Assembly (NCBI GenBank): GCA_009773455.1
Contig: WSXU01000001.1
Location: forward strand, 436,073-500,072
From: Bacteroidota bacterium
Lineage (GTDB): Bacteria > Bacteroidota > Bacteroidia > Bacteroidales > Lentimicrobiaceae
Reading direction: 5' to 3'
Length of the DNA stretch: 64,000 nucleotides
Position numbers and translations under genes: made by a program. The notes below the pieces were generated by a model. The model was given only the letters and a program-made list of their open reading frames with translations, was not told where the DNA came from and made no database searches. This document shows positions 8,446 to 18,018 of this stretch, piece after piece (within the stretch, counting starts at the first letter, position 1; each line of letters starts with the position of its first letter).

Positions 8446-9948
8446 ATGATAAAAAAAGTTCTTGTTGCCAACCGCGGCGAAATTGCAGTGCGCATAATGC
8501 GTTCATGCCGTGAAATGGGCATTCCAACCGTTGCAGTATTTTCAGATGCGGATCGTTCCTCAATGCATGTGCGATATGCAGATGAAGCATACCATATCGG
8601 TCCGGCGCCATCGATCGAAAGTTACCTTAACATCGACAAAATTATTGAAGCTGCTAAAAAGTCCAGGGCCGATGCCATCCATCCGGGATATGGTTTCCTT
8701 TCTGAAAATGCTTCATTTTCGGAGCGTTGTAAAAAGGAAGGCATTGAATTTATCGGTCCCAACCCGGATGCCATCCGGCAGATGGGTGATAAGATTACTG
8801 CCCGGAAAACCATGATCGCTGCCGGTGTACCTGTCGTTCCCGGCACCGTTGACAAGATTACCGATTATGCCGAAGCGCTCAAAACCATCCGCGAAATCGG
8901 ACTACCGGTAATGATCAAAGCGTCAGCCGGTGGTGGCGGTAAGGGAATGCGCCTGGTAAAAAGGGAGGAAGATATTGAAAGCTCACTCCGGGGAGCCCGG
9001 TCTGAAGCCAAAACAGCCTTCGGAGACGATTCCGTTTATGTTGAGAAATATATCGAATCGCCTCACCACATTGAATTTCAGATACTGGCCGATAAACACG
9101 GCAATGCCATCCACCTGTTCGAACGGGAATGTTCCGTTCAACGACGTCACCAGAAGGTGATTGAAGAAACACCATCCCCTTTGCTGACACCTGCAGTGAG
9201 GGCCGAAATGGGTGCCCATGCGGTAGCTGCTGCCAAGGCCTGTAACTATCACGGAGCCGGCACCATTGAGTTTATTGCCGACGACAACCAGAATTATTAC
9301 TTCCTCGAGATGAATACCCGCCTTCAGGTTGAACACCCGATCACCGAGCGTGTGGTTGGTGTTGATCTTGTGAAGGAGATGATCAATATTGCCAACGGCT
9401 TCGAACTTCCCTTCAGGCAGGAAGATCTGAAACAAAGCGGTCACGCCATCGAATGCCGTATTTATGCCGAAGACCCCGACAACAACTTTATGCCGAGCCC
9501 CGGCACCATCAGGCACATCTCTGAACCCCTTGGCCTTGGTGTAAGGCACGATGGTTATGTATATGAAGGATACACCATTCCTATCTATTACGACCCCATG
9601 ATCTCAAAACTGATTGTCTGGGCAAAAAACAGGGATGAAGCAATACGACGCATGGGCCGTGCATTGCATGAGTATAAAATAACAGGGGTAAAGACATCTA
9701 TCCCTTTCCTCGCAAGGATCATGGAAGCCGAAGCCTTTAAATCAGGCAAATACAACACGCATTTTATTGAGGAAAACAAAGAATTCCTTTTTGCACCTCA
9801 TGATTGTGATGGTATTTGCGAAGACATTGCACTGATCGCTGCATTCCTGGAGCATTCAAGTAAACTCGAAAAAATAAAGTCCACCGACAATGGCAGTAAA
9901 CCTGCCGCCAGCCGCTGGAAAGACCCGCAACGCGTGGCTTATATTTAA
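8446..9948 (+). CDS. accC: Biotin carboxylase subunit of an acyl-CoA carboxylase
   Basis: The 500-residue protein carboxylates biotin with bicarbonate and ATP. It has the N-terminal KKVLVANRGEIAVR signature, the ATP-grasp glycine loop GGGGKGMRLV at about residue 165, the biotin carboxylase active-site region EMNTRLQVEHPITE at about 287-300, and the C-terminal half ending near YNTHFIEE. The last 50 residues are an extension not needed for catalysis. The next two genes encode the biotin carrier and the carboxyltransferase, so the three subunits form one operon. The carboxyltransferase type suggests propionyl-CoA or a related acyl-CoA as substrate, and methylmalonyl-CoA metabolism as pathway; the family also includes acetyl-CoA carboxylase subunits. 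Confidence 0.93.
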   Translation: MIKKVLVANRGEIAVRIMRSCREMGIPTVAVFSDADRSSMHVRYADEAYHIGPAPSIESYLNIDKIIEAAKKSRADAIHPGYGFLSENASFSERCKKEGIEFIGPNPDAIRQMGDKITARKTMIAAGVPVVPGTVDKITDYAEALKTIREIGLPVMIKASAGGGGKGMRLVKREEDIESSLRGARSEAKTAFGDDSVYVEKYIESPHHIEFQILADKHGNAIHLFERECSVQRRHQKVIEETPSPLLTPAVRAEMGAHAVAAAKACNYHGAGTIEFIADDNQNYYFLEMNTRLQVEHPITERVVGVDLVKEMINIANGFELPFRQEDLKQSGHAIECRIYAEDPDNNFMPSPGTIRHISEPLGLGVRHDGYVYEGYTIPIYYDPMISKLIVWAKNRDEAIRRMGRALHEYKITGVKTSIPFLARIMEAEAFKSGKYNTHFIEENKEFLFAPHDCDGICEDIALIAAFLEHSSKLEKIKSTDNGSKPAASRWKDPQRVAYI

Positions 9949-9958
9949 ACTCATTTAT

Positions 9959-10480
9959 ATGGCATTGGAAATCAACATCGACGGGCGTACTGCCCAGGTA
10001 ACCGAATTAAAACGCGACGGAAATCTGCTTACCATTCAGGTTGACGACGAGATTTATGAGATTGATGCCCTGAAAGTGGGTGAAGGCATCTACTCCATGA
10101 TCTACAAAGGGAAATCATACAACATTGAGATGATTGACAATGGTTCGCCAAGGCATTACACCGTCAACTCCTTCTACAACTCATACCAGGTAGAAGTGAT
10201 TGATGCGCAGACCCGATACAGGCAAAGCCGATCGAAAGGCGATTCATCCGACACCGGAAATACCATTGTTTCTCCCATGCCGGGAAAGGTTGTCAGAATC
10301 CCGGTGAAGGTCGGTGAAGCTGTTGAAGCCGGGCAGACACTCATCATCGTTTCAGCGATGAAGATGGAAAGTGAGTTTAAGGCAAGAACAGCCGGAACCG
10401 TCAAATCCATTCATGCTGCTGAAGGGGATACCATCGATGCCAACAAGGTGCTGGTGGTAGTAGAACCCGCAGCTGAATAG
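9959..10480 (+). CDS. Biotin carboxyl carrier protein subunit
   Basis: The ATG 10 bp after the biotin carboxylase stop gives 173 residues. A start inside the carboxylase gene was rejected. The last 75 residues are a biotinyl/lipoyl domain with the biotin-accepting Lys135 in SAMKMES, flanked by the PMPGKVVRIPVKVGEAVEAGQ strand-loop. The N-terminal 90 residues form a small beta-rich region typical of BCCP subunits of propionyl/methylmalonyl carboxylases and decarboxylases. It shuttles carboxybiotin between the products of the flanking genes. Confidence 0.92.
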   Translation: MALEINIDGRTAQVTELKRDGNLLTIQVDDEIYEIDALKVGEGIYSMIYKGKSYNIEMIDNGSPRHYTVNSFYNSYQVEVIDAQTRYRQSRSKGDSSDTGNTIVSPMPGKVVRIPVKVGEAVEAGQTLIIVSAMKMESEFKARTAGTVKSIHAAEGDTIDANKVLVVVEPAAE

Positions 10481-10571
10481 CCCGTTTTGATTGGCCGAAG
10501 GGGGAATTAAGAGAGATGGAGATGGGGTGAGTCAGAGACAAAGGGTGAGACTAAATGGACATTCCGAAATC

Positions 10572-10657
10572 TTGAAACCTTGTAACCCTGTAACCCAGTA
10601 ACTCTGAAACCTTGTAACCATGAAACCATGAAACCCTGAAACCCTGAAACCCTGAAA
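10572..10657. repeat. Degenerate decamer tandem repeat
   Basis: About nine degenerate copies of a unit close to TGAAACCCTG/TGTAACCCTG fill the spacer between the carrier and carboxyltransferase genes. The last three copies are exact. The block sits within the operon, so it is transcribed. Confidence 0.85.
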
Positions 10658-10701
10658 TTATAACTTAATTACTTTAGACCTTTAACTTTAGACTTGAATA
10701 T

Positions 10702-12240
10702 ATGTCAGATCTGGATGAAATTTACCGCAGGCTTGAAGAGCGCAACCACCAGGCAGAACTGGGTGGCGGACAGGAACGCATTGACAAACTGCACCGTACC
10801 GGAAGAAAAACAGCCCGTGAGCGCATCGAAATGCTGCTCGACCCTGGTACTTTCGTAGAATTCGACCGCTTTGTTGTACATCGTGCACGTGATTTTGAAA
10901 TGGAGAAAAACCTGATATCGGGTGATGGTGTTGTGAGCGGACACGGCAAAATTGACGGAAGACTCGTATACGTCTTTGCCCAGGACTTCACTGTTTTCGG
11001 TGGAACTCTCAGCCGGGCCAATGCCGACAAGGTGATCAAGATTATGGATCTCGCGCTGAAAATGGGTGCTCCCGTGATCGGCCTGAATGACTCAGGCGGA
11101 GCCCGCATCCAGGAAGGCGTGGAAAGCCTCGCCGGATATGCTGATATCTTCTACCGCAACGTCATGAGCAGTGGGGTGATTCCCCAGATCTCCGCCATCC
11201 TCGGTGCCTGTGCCGGTGGAGCCGTTTACAGCCCTGCCATTACCGATTTTATCCTGATGACGAAAGACACCAGTTATATGTTTGTGACCGGTCCGGATGT
11301 TATAAAGACCGTGACCCACGAAGAGGTAACCAAGGAAGAACTCGGAGGAGCCATGACCCACAATGCAAAGAGTGGCGTGGCACACCTGATCGCCGATGGT
11401 GATGAGCAGGCCATGATGATGATACGCGAGTTGATGAGTTTCCTGCCATCGAATAATATGGAGGAGCCTCCCACCATTAAATCGACCGACGACCCAAACC
11501 GCGAAGACGAAAAATTGCAGGAGATCGTGCCTTTCGACCCTAATAAGCCGTATGATATGACCGAAATCATCCACAGTGTGGTTGACGACGGTAACTTTAT
11601 GCAGATTATGCCGCATTATGCCCAGAATATGATTACAGGGTTCGGCCGGCTGAACGGCAAACCGGTGGGCATCGTGGCCAACCAGCCGGCTTTCCTGGCC
11701 GGGGTGCTCGACATCAACAGCTCCGTAAAAGCGGCTCGCTTCGTCCGGTTTTGTGACGCTTTCAACATCCCGCTCATCACTTTCGTAGATGTCCCCGGTT
11801 TCCTTCCGGGAACTTCGCAGGAGTACGGTGGCATCATCAAGCACGGAGCCAAGCTGCTTTATGCTTTTGCCGAAGCCACCGTGGCCAAAATTACCGTTAT
11901 TACCCGCAAAGCCTATGGAGGGGCTTACGATGTTATGTCGAGCAAGCACATTGGCGCCGACGTAAACTTTGCCTGGCCTACCGCCGAAATTGCTGTGATG
12001 GGCGCTGAAGGCGCAGTTAACATCATCTTCCGCGATAAGCTGACCGACGAAAGCAAAGCCCAGGCCGTGAAAGAATACCGCGATGTTTTTGCCAGCCCCT
12101 ACAAAGCTGCAGAGCAGGGTTACATCGATGAGATCATCTACCCGAAACACACCCGCCGCAAACTGATCCAGGCACTGGAAATGTGCAGCAACAAAAGGAA
12201 GAGTAATCCTCCGAGGAAACACGGGAATATTCCCCTATAG
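10702..12240 (+). CDS. Acyl-CoA carboxyltransferase (propionyl-CoA carboxylase beta type)
   Basis: The 512-residue protein is a complete two-domain carboxyltransferase. It transfers the carboxyl group from carboxybiotin to an acyl-CoA, or works in reverse in decarboxylase complexes. The N domain has [19 protein letters not shown], the oxyanion-hole region [11 protein letters not shown] and [13 protein letters not shown]. The C domain has [26 protein letters not shown] and [15 protein letters not shown]. These are typical of PccB and MmdA. With the two upstream genes it makes a separate-subunit carboxylase. No membrane beta-subunit gene for a Na+-pumping decarboxylase is adjacent, so the carboxylase reading is preferred. 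Confidence 0.93.
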   Translation: MSDLDEIYRRLEERNHQAELGGGQERIDKLHRTGRKTARERIEMLLDPGTFVEFDRFVVHRARDFEMEKNLISGDGVVSGHGKIDGRLVYVFAQDFTVFGGTLSRANADKVIKIMDLALKMGAPVIGLNDSGGARIQEGVESLAGYADIFYRNVMSSGVIPQISAILGACAGGAVYSPAITDFILMTKDTSYMFVTGPDVIKTVTHEEVTKEELGGAMTHNAKSGVAHLIADGDEQAMMMIRELMSFLPSNNMEEPPTIKSTDDPNREDEKLQEIVPFDPNKPYDMTEIIHSVVDDGNFMQIMPHYAQNMITGFGRLNGKPVGIVANQPAFLAGVLDINSSVKAARFVRFCDAFNIPLITFVDVPGFLPGTSQEYGGIIKHGAKLLYAFAEATVAKITVITRKAYGGAYDVMSSKHIGADVNFAWPTAEIAVMGAEGAVNIIFRDKLTDESKAQAVKEYRDVFASPYKAAEQGYIDEIIYPKHTRRKLIQALEMCSNKRKSNPPRKHGNIPL

Positions 12241-12294
12241 GATTTACGGTTTCAGATTTACGATTTACGATTTTGAAGTCTGAAGCAAAAAATG

Positions 12295-12326
12295 AAGCCC
12301 GCCTCCTTGCAGGAGTTGCGGGCTTT
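12295..12326 (+). terminator. Intrinsic terminator after the carboxylase operon
   Basis: The stem AAGCCCGC/GCGGGCTT has an inner CTCC/GGAG pairing and is followed by a short T-rich tract. Confidence 0.75.
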
Positions 12327-12367
12327 CTGCTTTCATGACCGGCAGGCTCTGTCAGGGAATAAACGTA

Positions 12368-12841
12368 TTACCTTTTGTACAAAGGCAATGAAACCACTCT
12401 GGCAATTGCTTCAGAGGCAAGATCTCCTTCTCGGGTGAAAGGCCAGGTAAAAAGCGATTTCAAAGGATGTTCCTTCCTGATTTCATCAATCGCAGTGAGT
12501 GCAAGCTGCTTAATGAATCCCTTTTGACGATACTCTTCAAGGACAATCGCAGAACACAAATACAGGGCATCAAATTCCACATCTGCAGGAGTAAGGTCGA
12601 AAAGTTCATTTTCTGTAATCTCTTTCTCCAGGAATTTTAACATCAGATCTTGTGTGGTGGGGATTACCAAAAGCCAGGCAACAGGGCCATTCCCGGCATC
12701 ATATTCAGATACGGATGCATGATGCAGCTTTTTTAACCGTTCCAGTACTTCCTGATCTACATCAAGCTGGCTGGGGTCGTTCTTAACAGCAAAAACTTCC
12801 TCGACCAGCCTCATCATTCGTTCATAATTGCTTTCGGGCAT
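12368..12841 (-). CDS. Conserved hypothetical protein, possible GNAT-like fold
   Basis: The protein has 157 residues and no signal peptide or membrane segment. Residues about 90-140 (LYLCSAIVLEEYRQKGFIKQLA followed by a helix and a strand) resemble the central strand, acetyl-CoA loop and helix of GNAT acetyltransferases, with RQKGF in place of the usual Q/RxxGxG/A. The match is weak and no substrate can be named. It is a single gene on the minus strand between the carboxylase operon terminator and an ABC exporter gene. Confidence 0.5.
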   Translation of the reverse strand: MPESNYERMMRLVEEVFAVKNDPSQLDVDQEVLERLKKLHHASVSEYDAGNGPVAWLLVIPTTQDLMLKFLEKEITENELFDLTPADVEFDALYLCSAIVLEEYRQKGFIKQLALTAIDEIRKEHPLKSLFTWPFTREGDLASEAIARVVSLPLYKR

Positions 12842-12848
12842 AAAGATT

Positions 12849-12886
12849 CTAATTTCTAATGTCTAATGTCTAATGTCTAATGTTTA
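12849..12886. repeat. Heptamer tandem repeat
   Basis: About five copies of a TAATGTC/TAATTTC unit lie just upstream of the hypothetical gene at 12368-12841. Confidence 0.8.
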
Positions 12887-12981
12887 AATCCTGATAAGTG
12901 AAGTTCTGTCAGTTACAGATTTATACACTTCGGCTCAACCAGGCTTATCACCATTGACTTTGAGCCTTTAACCATCTCCTT

Positions 12982-14757
12982 TTACCCGGCAAACTGCAGT
13001 TCACTCAGGCTCCGGTAAAGCCCTCCCTCTGCCTTCAGTAATTCCAGGTGGGTACCCTGTTCCACGATGCGGCCATGATTGATCACAAGAATCTGGTCGG
13101 CCTGGCGGATGGTGGAAAGGCGATGGGCGATCACGATGGAGGTGCGGCCTTTCATCAGTTTTTCAAGGGCATCCTGCACCAGGCGTTCGCTTTCGGAATC
13201 AAGTGAAGAAGTGGCTTCATCCAGTATAAGAATTTTCGGATCTTTCAGCACCGCCCTGGCAATGGCCACGCGTTGCCGCTGTCCACCCGAGAGCTGTGTA
13301 CCCCGCTCACCAACCAGGGTATCGAGCCCTTCGGGAAATTTGCTGATAAACTCCCAGGCATTGGCCTTGCGGGCAGCATCTTCAATCATCTCATCGGTAG
13401 CCCCTGTTTTTCCATAGGCAATATTCTCACGGATGGTTCCGCCAAAAAGGAAGATATCCTGTGGTACGATAGCCATCTGGCTTCGAAGTACCGAAAGCGG
13501 GATAGACTGATTGTCCGTTTCATCGAACAGGATATGACCAGTGGTCGGCTCATACAGGCGGAGCAGCAACGCCACCATAGTCGACTTTCCTGCCCCGCTC
13601 GGTCCCACCAATGCCACCAGGGTGTCGGGTCTGATCTCCACATGAATATCGTTCAACACCTGCATATCGGTTCGGGTGGGATAGCTGAACGACAGATGAT
13701 CAAAACGTATACCACCCCGCAGGATCTGATGCGGTTCACCAGGCAACAGTTCATCAACAGGTTCCGGTTCTTCGTTGAAAATCTCAAGCAGGTCCTCGGT
13801 AGCACCGATAAATTTCTGCACCCTTGCAAAAACATCAGCCATTCCTCCAATGGTACCCCCGATAAAAACGGTGTAAATCACAAAGGAGAACAATTCACCT
13901 GTTTCCAGCTCTCCGGCAGCAAGTAAGGTGGATCCTTTCCAGATGACGGCAACCATGGCTCCGAAAATACCCATAATAACGAAGGAGGAGAAAGCACCAC
14001 GCAAACGACCGTTTTTAATACCCGTCCGGGCAATGTCCTTTGTTTTTCCCCGGTAACGGGCCATCTCGAAAAACTCGTTGGTGAAGGCCTTTACACTCTG
14101 AATTCCCTGCAGTGTTTCCTCAACAATGGTGTTTGAATCGGCTACCTGCGACTGTGCCTGCTTGCTCAGTTTGCGGATATAGCGGCCGAAAACACCTACC
14201 AATACCATGATCACCGGCAGGATCAGGAGCATAAACAGGGTAAGTTTCATCGATGTAACAAGCATCAGACTTACCCCACCGATGATGGTGATGAATTGCC
14301 GTATAAATTCAGCCAGGGTGCTGGTGAGTGCATCCTGCAAAAGGGTGATGTCGGATGAAATCCTGCTGTTGAGTTCACCCACCCTCCTGTGCTGAAAGAA
14401 CTTCATGGGCAAACGTATCAGGTGGTTAAAGGTATGCTGGCGCAGATCGGCCAGGGTTTTTTCGGCCACACGGACAAACAGGAAAATTCTGAAATAAGAG
14501 AAGACCGATTGAAAAATCAGGACCAGAACAAGGATTAATATGATACGGTTAATCTCCTGCCCGATGTTTCCCTTGTTGCCATAATCAACCAACTCGCCGA
14601 GGAGCTTCGGGAAAGCCAGACTGGCCGTGCTGGAACCCAGCAGAAACAACAATCCCAGCCCGTATTCCCAGCGATAGGGTTTAATAAAACGGTACAGCTT
14701 AAACAACCTGCGCAGACCCGGCAGGGTAATCTTTCTTTTTATAGTTTCATCAGTCAT
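12982..14757 (-). CDS. ABC exporter, fused permease-ATPase (MsbA/lipid-drug type)
   Basis: The 591-residue half-transporter has six predicted membrane helices in residues 25-330 and a nucleotide-binding domain in 350-585. The domain carries Walker A GPSGAGKST, the Q-loop PQDIFLFGG, signature LSGGQRQR, Walker B ILILDEATSSLD and the switch His in IVIAHRLST. It should homodimerise in the inner membrane and export a lipid or hydrophobic compound, as MsbA-like proteins do; the substrate is not deducible. The gene is not next to lipid-A genes. It is preceded by a repeat-rich 720-bp spacer. Confidence 0.9.
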   Translation of the reverse strand: MTDETIKRKITLPGLRRLFKLYRFIKPYRWEYGLGLLFLLGSSTASLAFPKLLGELVDYGNKGNIGQEINRIILILVLVLIFQSVFSYFRIFLFVRVAEKTLADLRQHTFNHLIRLPMKFFQHRRVGELNSRISSDITLLQDALTSTLAEFIRQFITIIGGVSLMLVTSMKLTLFMLLILPVIMVLVGVFGRYIRKLSKQAQSQVADSNTIVEETLQGIQSVKAFTNEFFEMARYRGKTKDIARTGIKNGRLRGAFSSFVIMGIFGAMVAVIWKGSTLLAAGELETGELFSFVIYTVFIGGTIGGMADVFARVQKFIGATEDLLEIFNEEPEPVDELLPGEPHQILRGGIRFDHLSFSYPTRTDMQVLNDIHVEIRPDTLVALVGPSGAGKSTMVALLLRLYEPTTGHILFDETDNQSIPLSVLRSQMAIVPQDIFLFGGTIRENIAYGKTGATDEMIEDAARKANAWEFISKFPEGLDTLVGERGTQLSGGQRQRVAIARAVLKDPKILILDEATSSLDSESERLVQDALEKLMKGRTSIVIAHRLSTIRQADQILVINHGRIVEQGTHLELLKAEGGLYRSLSELQFAG

Positions 14758-14860
14758 ATTGCAGCAGAAGCGGAGGTATTAAAATTTGTTACTATAACAT
14801 CTCAGGTTAAGGAAAGTTGATTCAGGATTAATGATTTAAATGAGCGACAAGGGGACTGGG

Positions 14861-14977
14861 AGACCTGAAGACAAGGAGAAATTGCAGTTGCGGATTGCGG
14901 ATTGGGGATTTCGGTCCAGCTGGCTGGCAGGTTAAAGATATGGGATGGGGGTTTTTCTGACAGGATTTACAGAAATT
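14861..14977 (+). repeat. Dispersed direct repeat, copy 1
   Basis: It shares with 15261-15382, in the same order, AGACCTGAA, CGGATTGCGGATT, CCAGCTGG, GGCAGGTTAAAGATATGGGA and CAGGATTTACAGAAAT. The two copies are 400 bp apart in the same orientation. Confidence 0.85.
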
Positions 14978-15260
14978 CCAGATTTCGCCTGCCCCCCCTG
15001 AAAAAGTGGGGCAAGCTGCCAAAGGCGGTGGGATTACGGATTGTAGATTTATTAAAAACACAAATAAATCTATGGTGGCTGAGTGATTTGCTTGAACAAT
15101 CCGGTTAATTTGAAACAAAACCGTCAGCAAATCGTATCGAAGCCACCGAAACTGGGAAAGCAAGAGGAGCACAGATAACACAGATGCAACGGATTATCAC
15201 AGATTAAAAATCATTCCTGCCGGAATCCGTCAGATCTGTGTCATCCGTGTTCAAAATGAC

Positions 15261-15382
15261 AGACCTGAAAACAAAGAGTCAGGTTGTAAATTCGGATTGC
15301 GGATTGCAGTCCAGCTGGTTGGCAGGTTAAAGATATGGGATGGAGATTTTTCAGACAGGATTTACAGGATTTACAGAAATAT
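15261..15382 (+). repeat. Dispersed direct repeat, copy 2
   Basis: This is the second copy of the repeat at 14861-14977, with a small internal duplication of CAGGATTTA. Confidence 0.85.
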
Positions 15383-15479
15383 AGGATTAAGCCTGTATGC
15401 ATGACTGTGTTACACAAGGATTTCGCTTTCTTTCTTAGGTTGGTATACTTTTTACTTTTTACTTTGAGCTTTTTACTTT

Positions 15480-15971
15480 TTACTTTGAGCTTCCATGATC
15501 ATAGCTCAGCCCCCTGCCCAGTTTCCATTCACCGTTTACGAGCAGCCAGATATGTGTGAACTTTGCAACACTGGTAAGCTGATCAGGCTTTACATCTTTA
15601 ACCTCATAAAAGCGATGAATGCCCGTTTGAATGGCTCCGTATAGCACTCCGTTGTTCTCAAGCGGATATACTTCCATTGAGTTCACAACCAACTCCCGTT
15701 TGGCTTTATAATCCATTTTACACAGGCCGTCGCGGATGCCGGCAATAAAGGCAGCTTTGGATGCAGTGATGCCCGACTTGTCGTGGTAAAACTCAAAATC
15801 ATCGCTGATCAGATTCTCAAACTGAGCGATATCACAGGTGTTGAAACCAACCTCAAACAGCAGACTATCCTGCGCCTTCAGTGTTCTGAAAAGACCGGAA
15901 GAAGGAGCAACCTGTGAATACGTGCTAAACGGGGTAAGGCAAAAGAGAAGAGAAAACAAAGTAAATTTCAT
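15480..15971 (-). CDS. Exported NTF2-like (DUF4440/SnoaL fold) protein
   Basis: The 163-residue protein has a signal peptide (MKFTLFSLLFCLTPFSTYSQ). Its mature domain has the NTF2-like pattern of DUF4440 proteins: an initial helix with LKAQDSLLFEVGFNTCDI, the phrase FENLISDDFEFYHDKSGI, and a C-terminal strand pair FTHIWLLVNGEWKLGRGLSYDH. Such small periplasmic proteins often bind ligands or act as accessory domains; no catalytic role can be assigned. It is a lone gene convergent with no neighbour. Its stop codon lies inside the CTTTTTAC octamer repeat, so the end of the gene grades directly into repeat DNA. Confidence 0.75.
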   Translation of the reverse strand: MKFTLFSLLFCLTPFSTYSQVAPSSGLFRTLKAQDSLLFEVGFNTCDIAQFENLISDDFEFYHDKSGITASKAAFIAGIRDGLCKMDYKAKRELVVNSMEVYPLENNGVLYGAIQTGIHRFYEVKDVKPDQLTSVAKFTHIWLLVNGEWKLGRGLSYDHGSSK

Positions 15972-16022
15972 GATTTTTACAGGGATGTACTGTTATTTAA
16001 CAAACCAATAATGGAATTGATT

Positions 16023-17768
16023 TTAATTTCCATTCAAATGGAAGAATCCCATATTGTCAATCCCCAGATCCCTGAAAACAACCCTGTTCCATTTTTTAAG
16101 TTCCTCAGGCCGGGTGCCCCGCTCAGTTTCCTTCATGTATTGCTGCTTCAGTGTTTCGATCCTGAAGAGCAAGGCATCATACATTTTCTGCACGGTAATA
16201 ACGGTTTTATCCGAAAGTTCCAGTTCCTTCTCAAATCTGCGCCTTTCGGCCTCAACCAGGTCAAACCAGATATTGATAAAACAATGGGTAGTATTGTCCA
16301 TTGGTAAAAGATAAAAACTTTCCATAGGATCAAGGATGGTGGCAGTGAGGATATGGGTGGAATCCTGATCCGGATTGATGTCCATAAAGATTTTAATACT
16401 CAGGTTGTACTGATCGGCAGGAAAATCCAGGTCTCCTATCCTTTTATCACTGGGAACAGGGGTATTCTCTTTAAAAAGTATCCTTTTGGCTGACCACTGA
16501 AGAAATGAATTTTCGAACAATCCCAGGCTGAAAACCCGTTGTTGCGAAAAAAGATGAACATTGGTGATGGTTGTTGTGTCGCTGAAGAAATTTTCATTGA
16601 GGTGTTGTTCATCGCTCAGCCGGTAATCGCTGTAATTTTTCCAGAAGAATTCATTGTAAGGAAGGGCGCTGATCTTTTTATAATCGTCGATATGATCGTC
16701 CTTAAAGGGAAAGTGCGGAATGGAAAACAACTTTTCATAATCAAAGGCATAAAACACAGCACTGGTTGCAACACGGTAGGGCATTTCGTCGGTGGTTCCC
16801 TTTCTGCTGATGTAATCAATGCTGTATCTGAAGTCGGTGTGATCAAACAGCATCCGGCCATTGTGCACACGAAATGTTTTTGATATGTTGAAGTCAACAT
16901 TGCTGATTTCGTCGGTATTGAATATCGGCAGAAAAGGATGTTTTTTACTGTGCGGACACTGAAGGTTAACCCTCATTATCTGCCTGGTTACAGGGTTTAG
17001 CCATACCCTACCCCTGAAAAAAAAGCCACTGGTATCACGTGGACTAAATCTTATCTCATATAGTGAATCCAGAGTATCATCGCGGAATTTCCGGATGAGT
17101 TCCAGGTAATAATGCTTTTTGATTTTTCCTTCAGATAATTCGAGGGGGCTTTGCGGGAAATAGGGATTATCACCGAACATTTTCAGCATGGTGATGGCCC
17201 GGGAACCTGCCATTGAAACAAACAAGCCGTGACGAAGTGGTTTTAGCGCCAGCCTGCCAGCCTTCAGATCGAGAGAGGAGAGATCATAACCGGTCATATT
17301 TACATTGTAAAAACTCTCAACCAGTTCAACCTGCTGATCCTGAACAAAACTTTTAAGTTCATAATAAGCCCCGGCGCAGGTATTGGCTTCAGGGGCCCTC
17401 TTCCTGCAATCCACAAGCAGGTTACGAAGCCAGGCATCGTCGGGAGCGGCAATCAGGACTTCACTCAACAGCTGAGGCATGGTTTCAAGAAATACCCTGT
17501 AAAAGCTGTCTTTCCCGTTGAAGATGATGCATTGCTTCTTATAACCGACAAAAGAGACCATGACCGAATCACCTGCACCACTGACCGGGATCCTGAAAAA
17601 TCCGTCACCGTTGCTGATGGTCCCTTTTAACAGGTTTTTATTATAAACATTGGCATAAGCAATGGGTTCCCCTGAACTTTTATTCAGAATACGGCCTTCC
17701 ATCATCAGGTTCTGTGCGGGCAGACAGGCAGACAACAAAAAAAAGAAGATAAGCAGCTGGCTTTTCAT
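16023..17768 (-). CDS. Exported protein with carboxypeptidase-like regulatory domain
   Basis: The start at MKSQLLIFFFLL was chosen because it begins a signal peptide; an upstream in-frame start adds 26 residues that would precede it and would lie at or before the -7 promoter box. The product has 581 residues. Residues about 25-105 form a carboxypeptidase regulatory-like beta-sandwich (GRILNKSSGEPIAYANVYN, GTISNGDGFFRI, VSFVGYKK). The rest is a large domain of the kind found in Bacteroidota outer-membrane-associated proteins near DUF5686, with a beta-rich LolA-like stretch (FRGRVWLNPVTRQIMRVNLQ). It is probably periplasmic or outer-membrane attached; function unknown. Confidence 0.7.
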   Translation of the reverse strand: MKSQLLIFFFLLSACLPAQNLMMEGRILNKSSGEPIAYANVYNKNLLKGTISNGDGFFRIPVSGAGDSVMVSFVGYKKQCIIFNGKDSFYRVFLETMPQLLSEVLIAAPDDAWLRNLLVDCRKRAPEANTCAGAYYELKSFVQDQQVELVESFYNVNMTGYDLSSLDLKAGRLALKPLRHGLFVSMAGSRAITMLKMFGDNPYFPQSPLELSEGKIKKHYYLELIRKFRDDTLDSLYEIRFSPRDTSGFFFRGRVWLNPVTRQIMRVNLQCPHSKKHPFLPIFNTDEISNVDFNISKTFRVHNGRMLFDHTDFRYSIDYISRKGTTDEMPYRVATSAVFYAFDYEKLFSIPHFPFKDDHIDDYKKISALPYNEFFWKNYSDYRLSDEQHLNENFFSDTTTITNVHLFSQQRVFSLGLFENSFLQWSAKRILFKENTPVPSDKRIGDLDFPADQYNLSIKIFMDINPDQDSTHILTATILDPMESFYLLPMDNTTHCFINIWFDLVEAERRRFEKELELSDKTVITVQKMYDALLFRIETLKQQYMKETERGTRPEELKKWNRVVFRDLGIDNMGFFHLNGN

Positions 17769-17807
17769 CAGAGAGGATTCAATGATAAAGCCCGGACAGG
17801 GCCTTAT

Positions 17808-17815
17808 CAAATTTA
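17808..17815 (-). promoter_or_regulatory. -7 promoter element for the 16023-17768 gene
   Basis: TAAATTTG on the minus strand matches TAnnTTTG. Twenty bp upstream is TCTG (17836-17839), one mismatch from the -33 TTTG. The box is 39 bp from the chosen start. Confidence 0.6.
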
Positions 17816-17989
17816 ATAAATAATCCGGACCCGGGCAGATATACAATCAAATGGAAAAGAAAACCTGATTCCGGCATGAAGCTGATAACTCAAAATTAAT
17901 CACTTTCTTTTCACATCAGCATATTCCCCGCTTAACCGAATGAATCGCCGGTTCACCGGAATCCGTTTTTTAAGAAAGGATTCCGCATT

Positions 17990-17997
17990 TATTTTTG
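17990..17997 (+). promoter_or_regulatory. -7 promoter element for the methyltransferase gene
   Basis: TATTTTTG matches TAnnTTTG, with TTTT at the -33 position (17966-17969, 20-bp spacer). It lies 21 bp upstream of the ATG at 18019, which argues against an earlier TTG start at 17995. Confidence 0.6.
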
Positions 17998-18018
17998 CGC
18001 GTCAATCAGACCAATAGT

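Larger units (their letters stand above)
14758..15479. other. Gene-free spacer filled with degenerate repeats
   Basis: There is no credible gene in these 720 bp. The spacer holds two copies of a roughly 120-bp repeat (14861-14977 and 15261-15382), a block around 15171-15260 with the repeated words CAGATTAA/CAGATCTGTG and CATCCGTGTTC, and CTTTTTAC-type octamer repeats at 15445-15485. Confidence 0.75.

Noticed and set aside
8446-12240. Na+-pumping methylmalonyl-CoA or oxaloacetate decarboxylase
   Set aside because: A biotin carboxylase subunit is present and no multi-helix membrane beta subunit is adjacent, so an ATP-dependent carboxylase is more likely.
14828-15181. 117-residue leftward frame in the repeat-rich spacer
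   Set aside because: It is composed of translated direct repeats and has no homology-like features.
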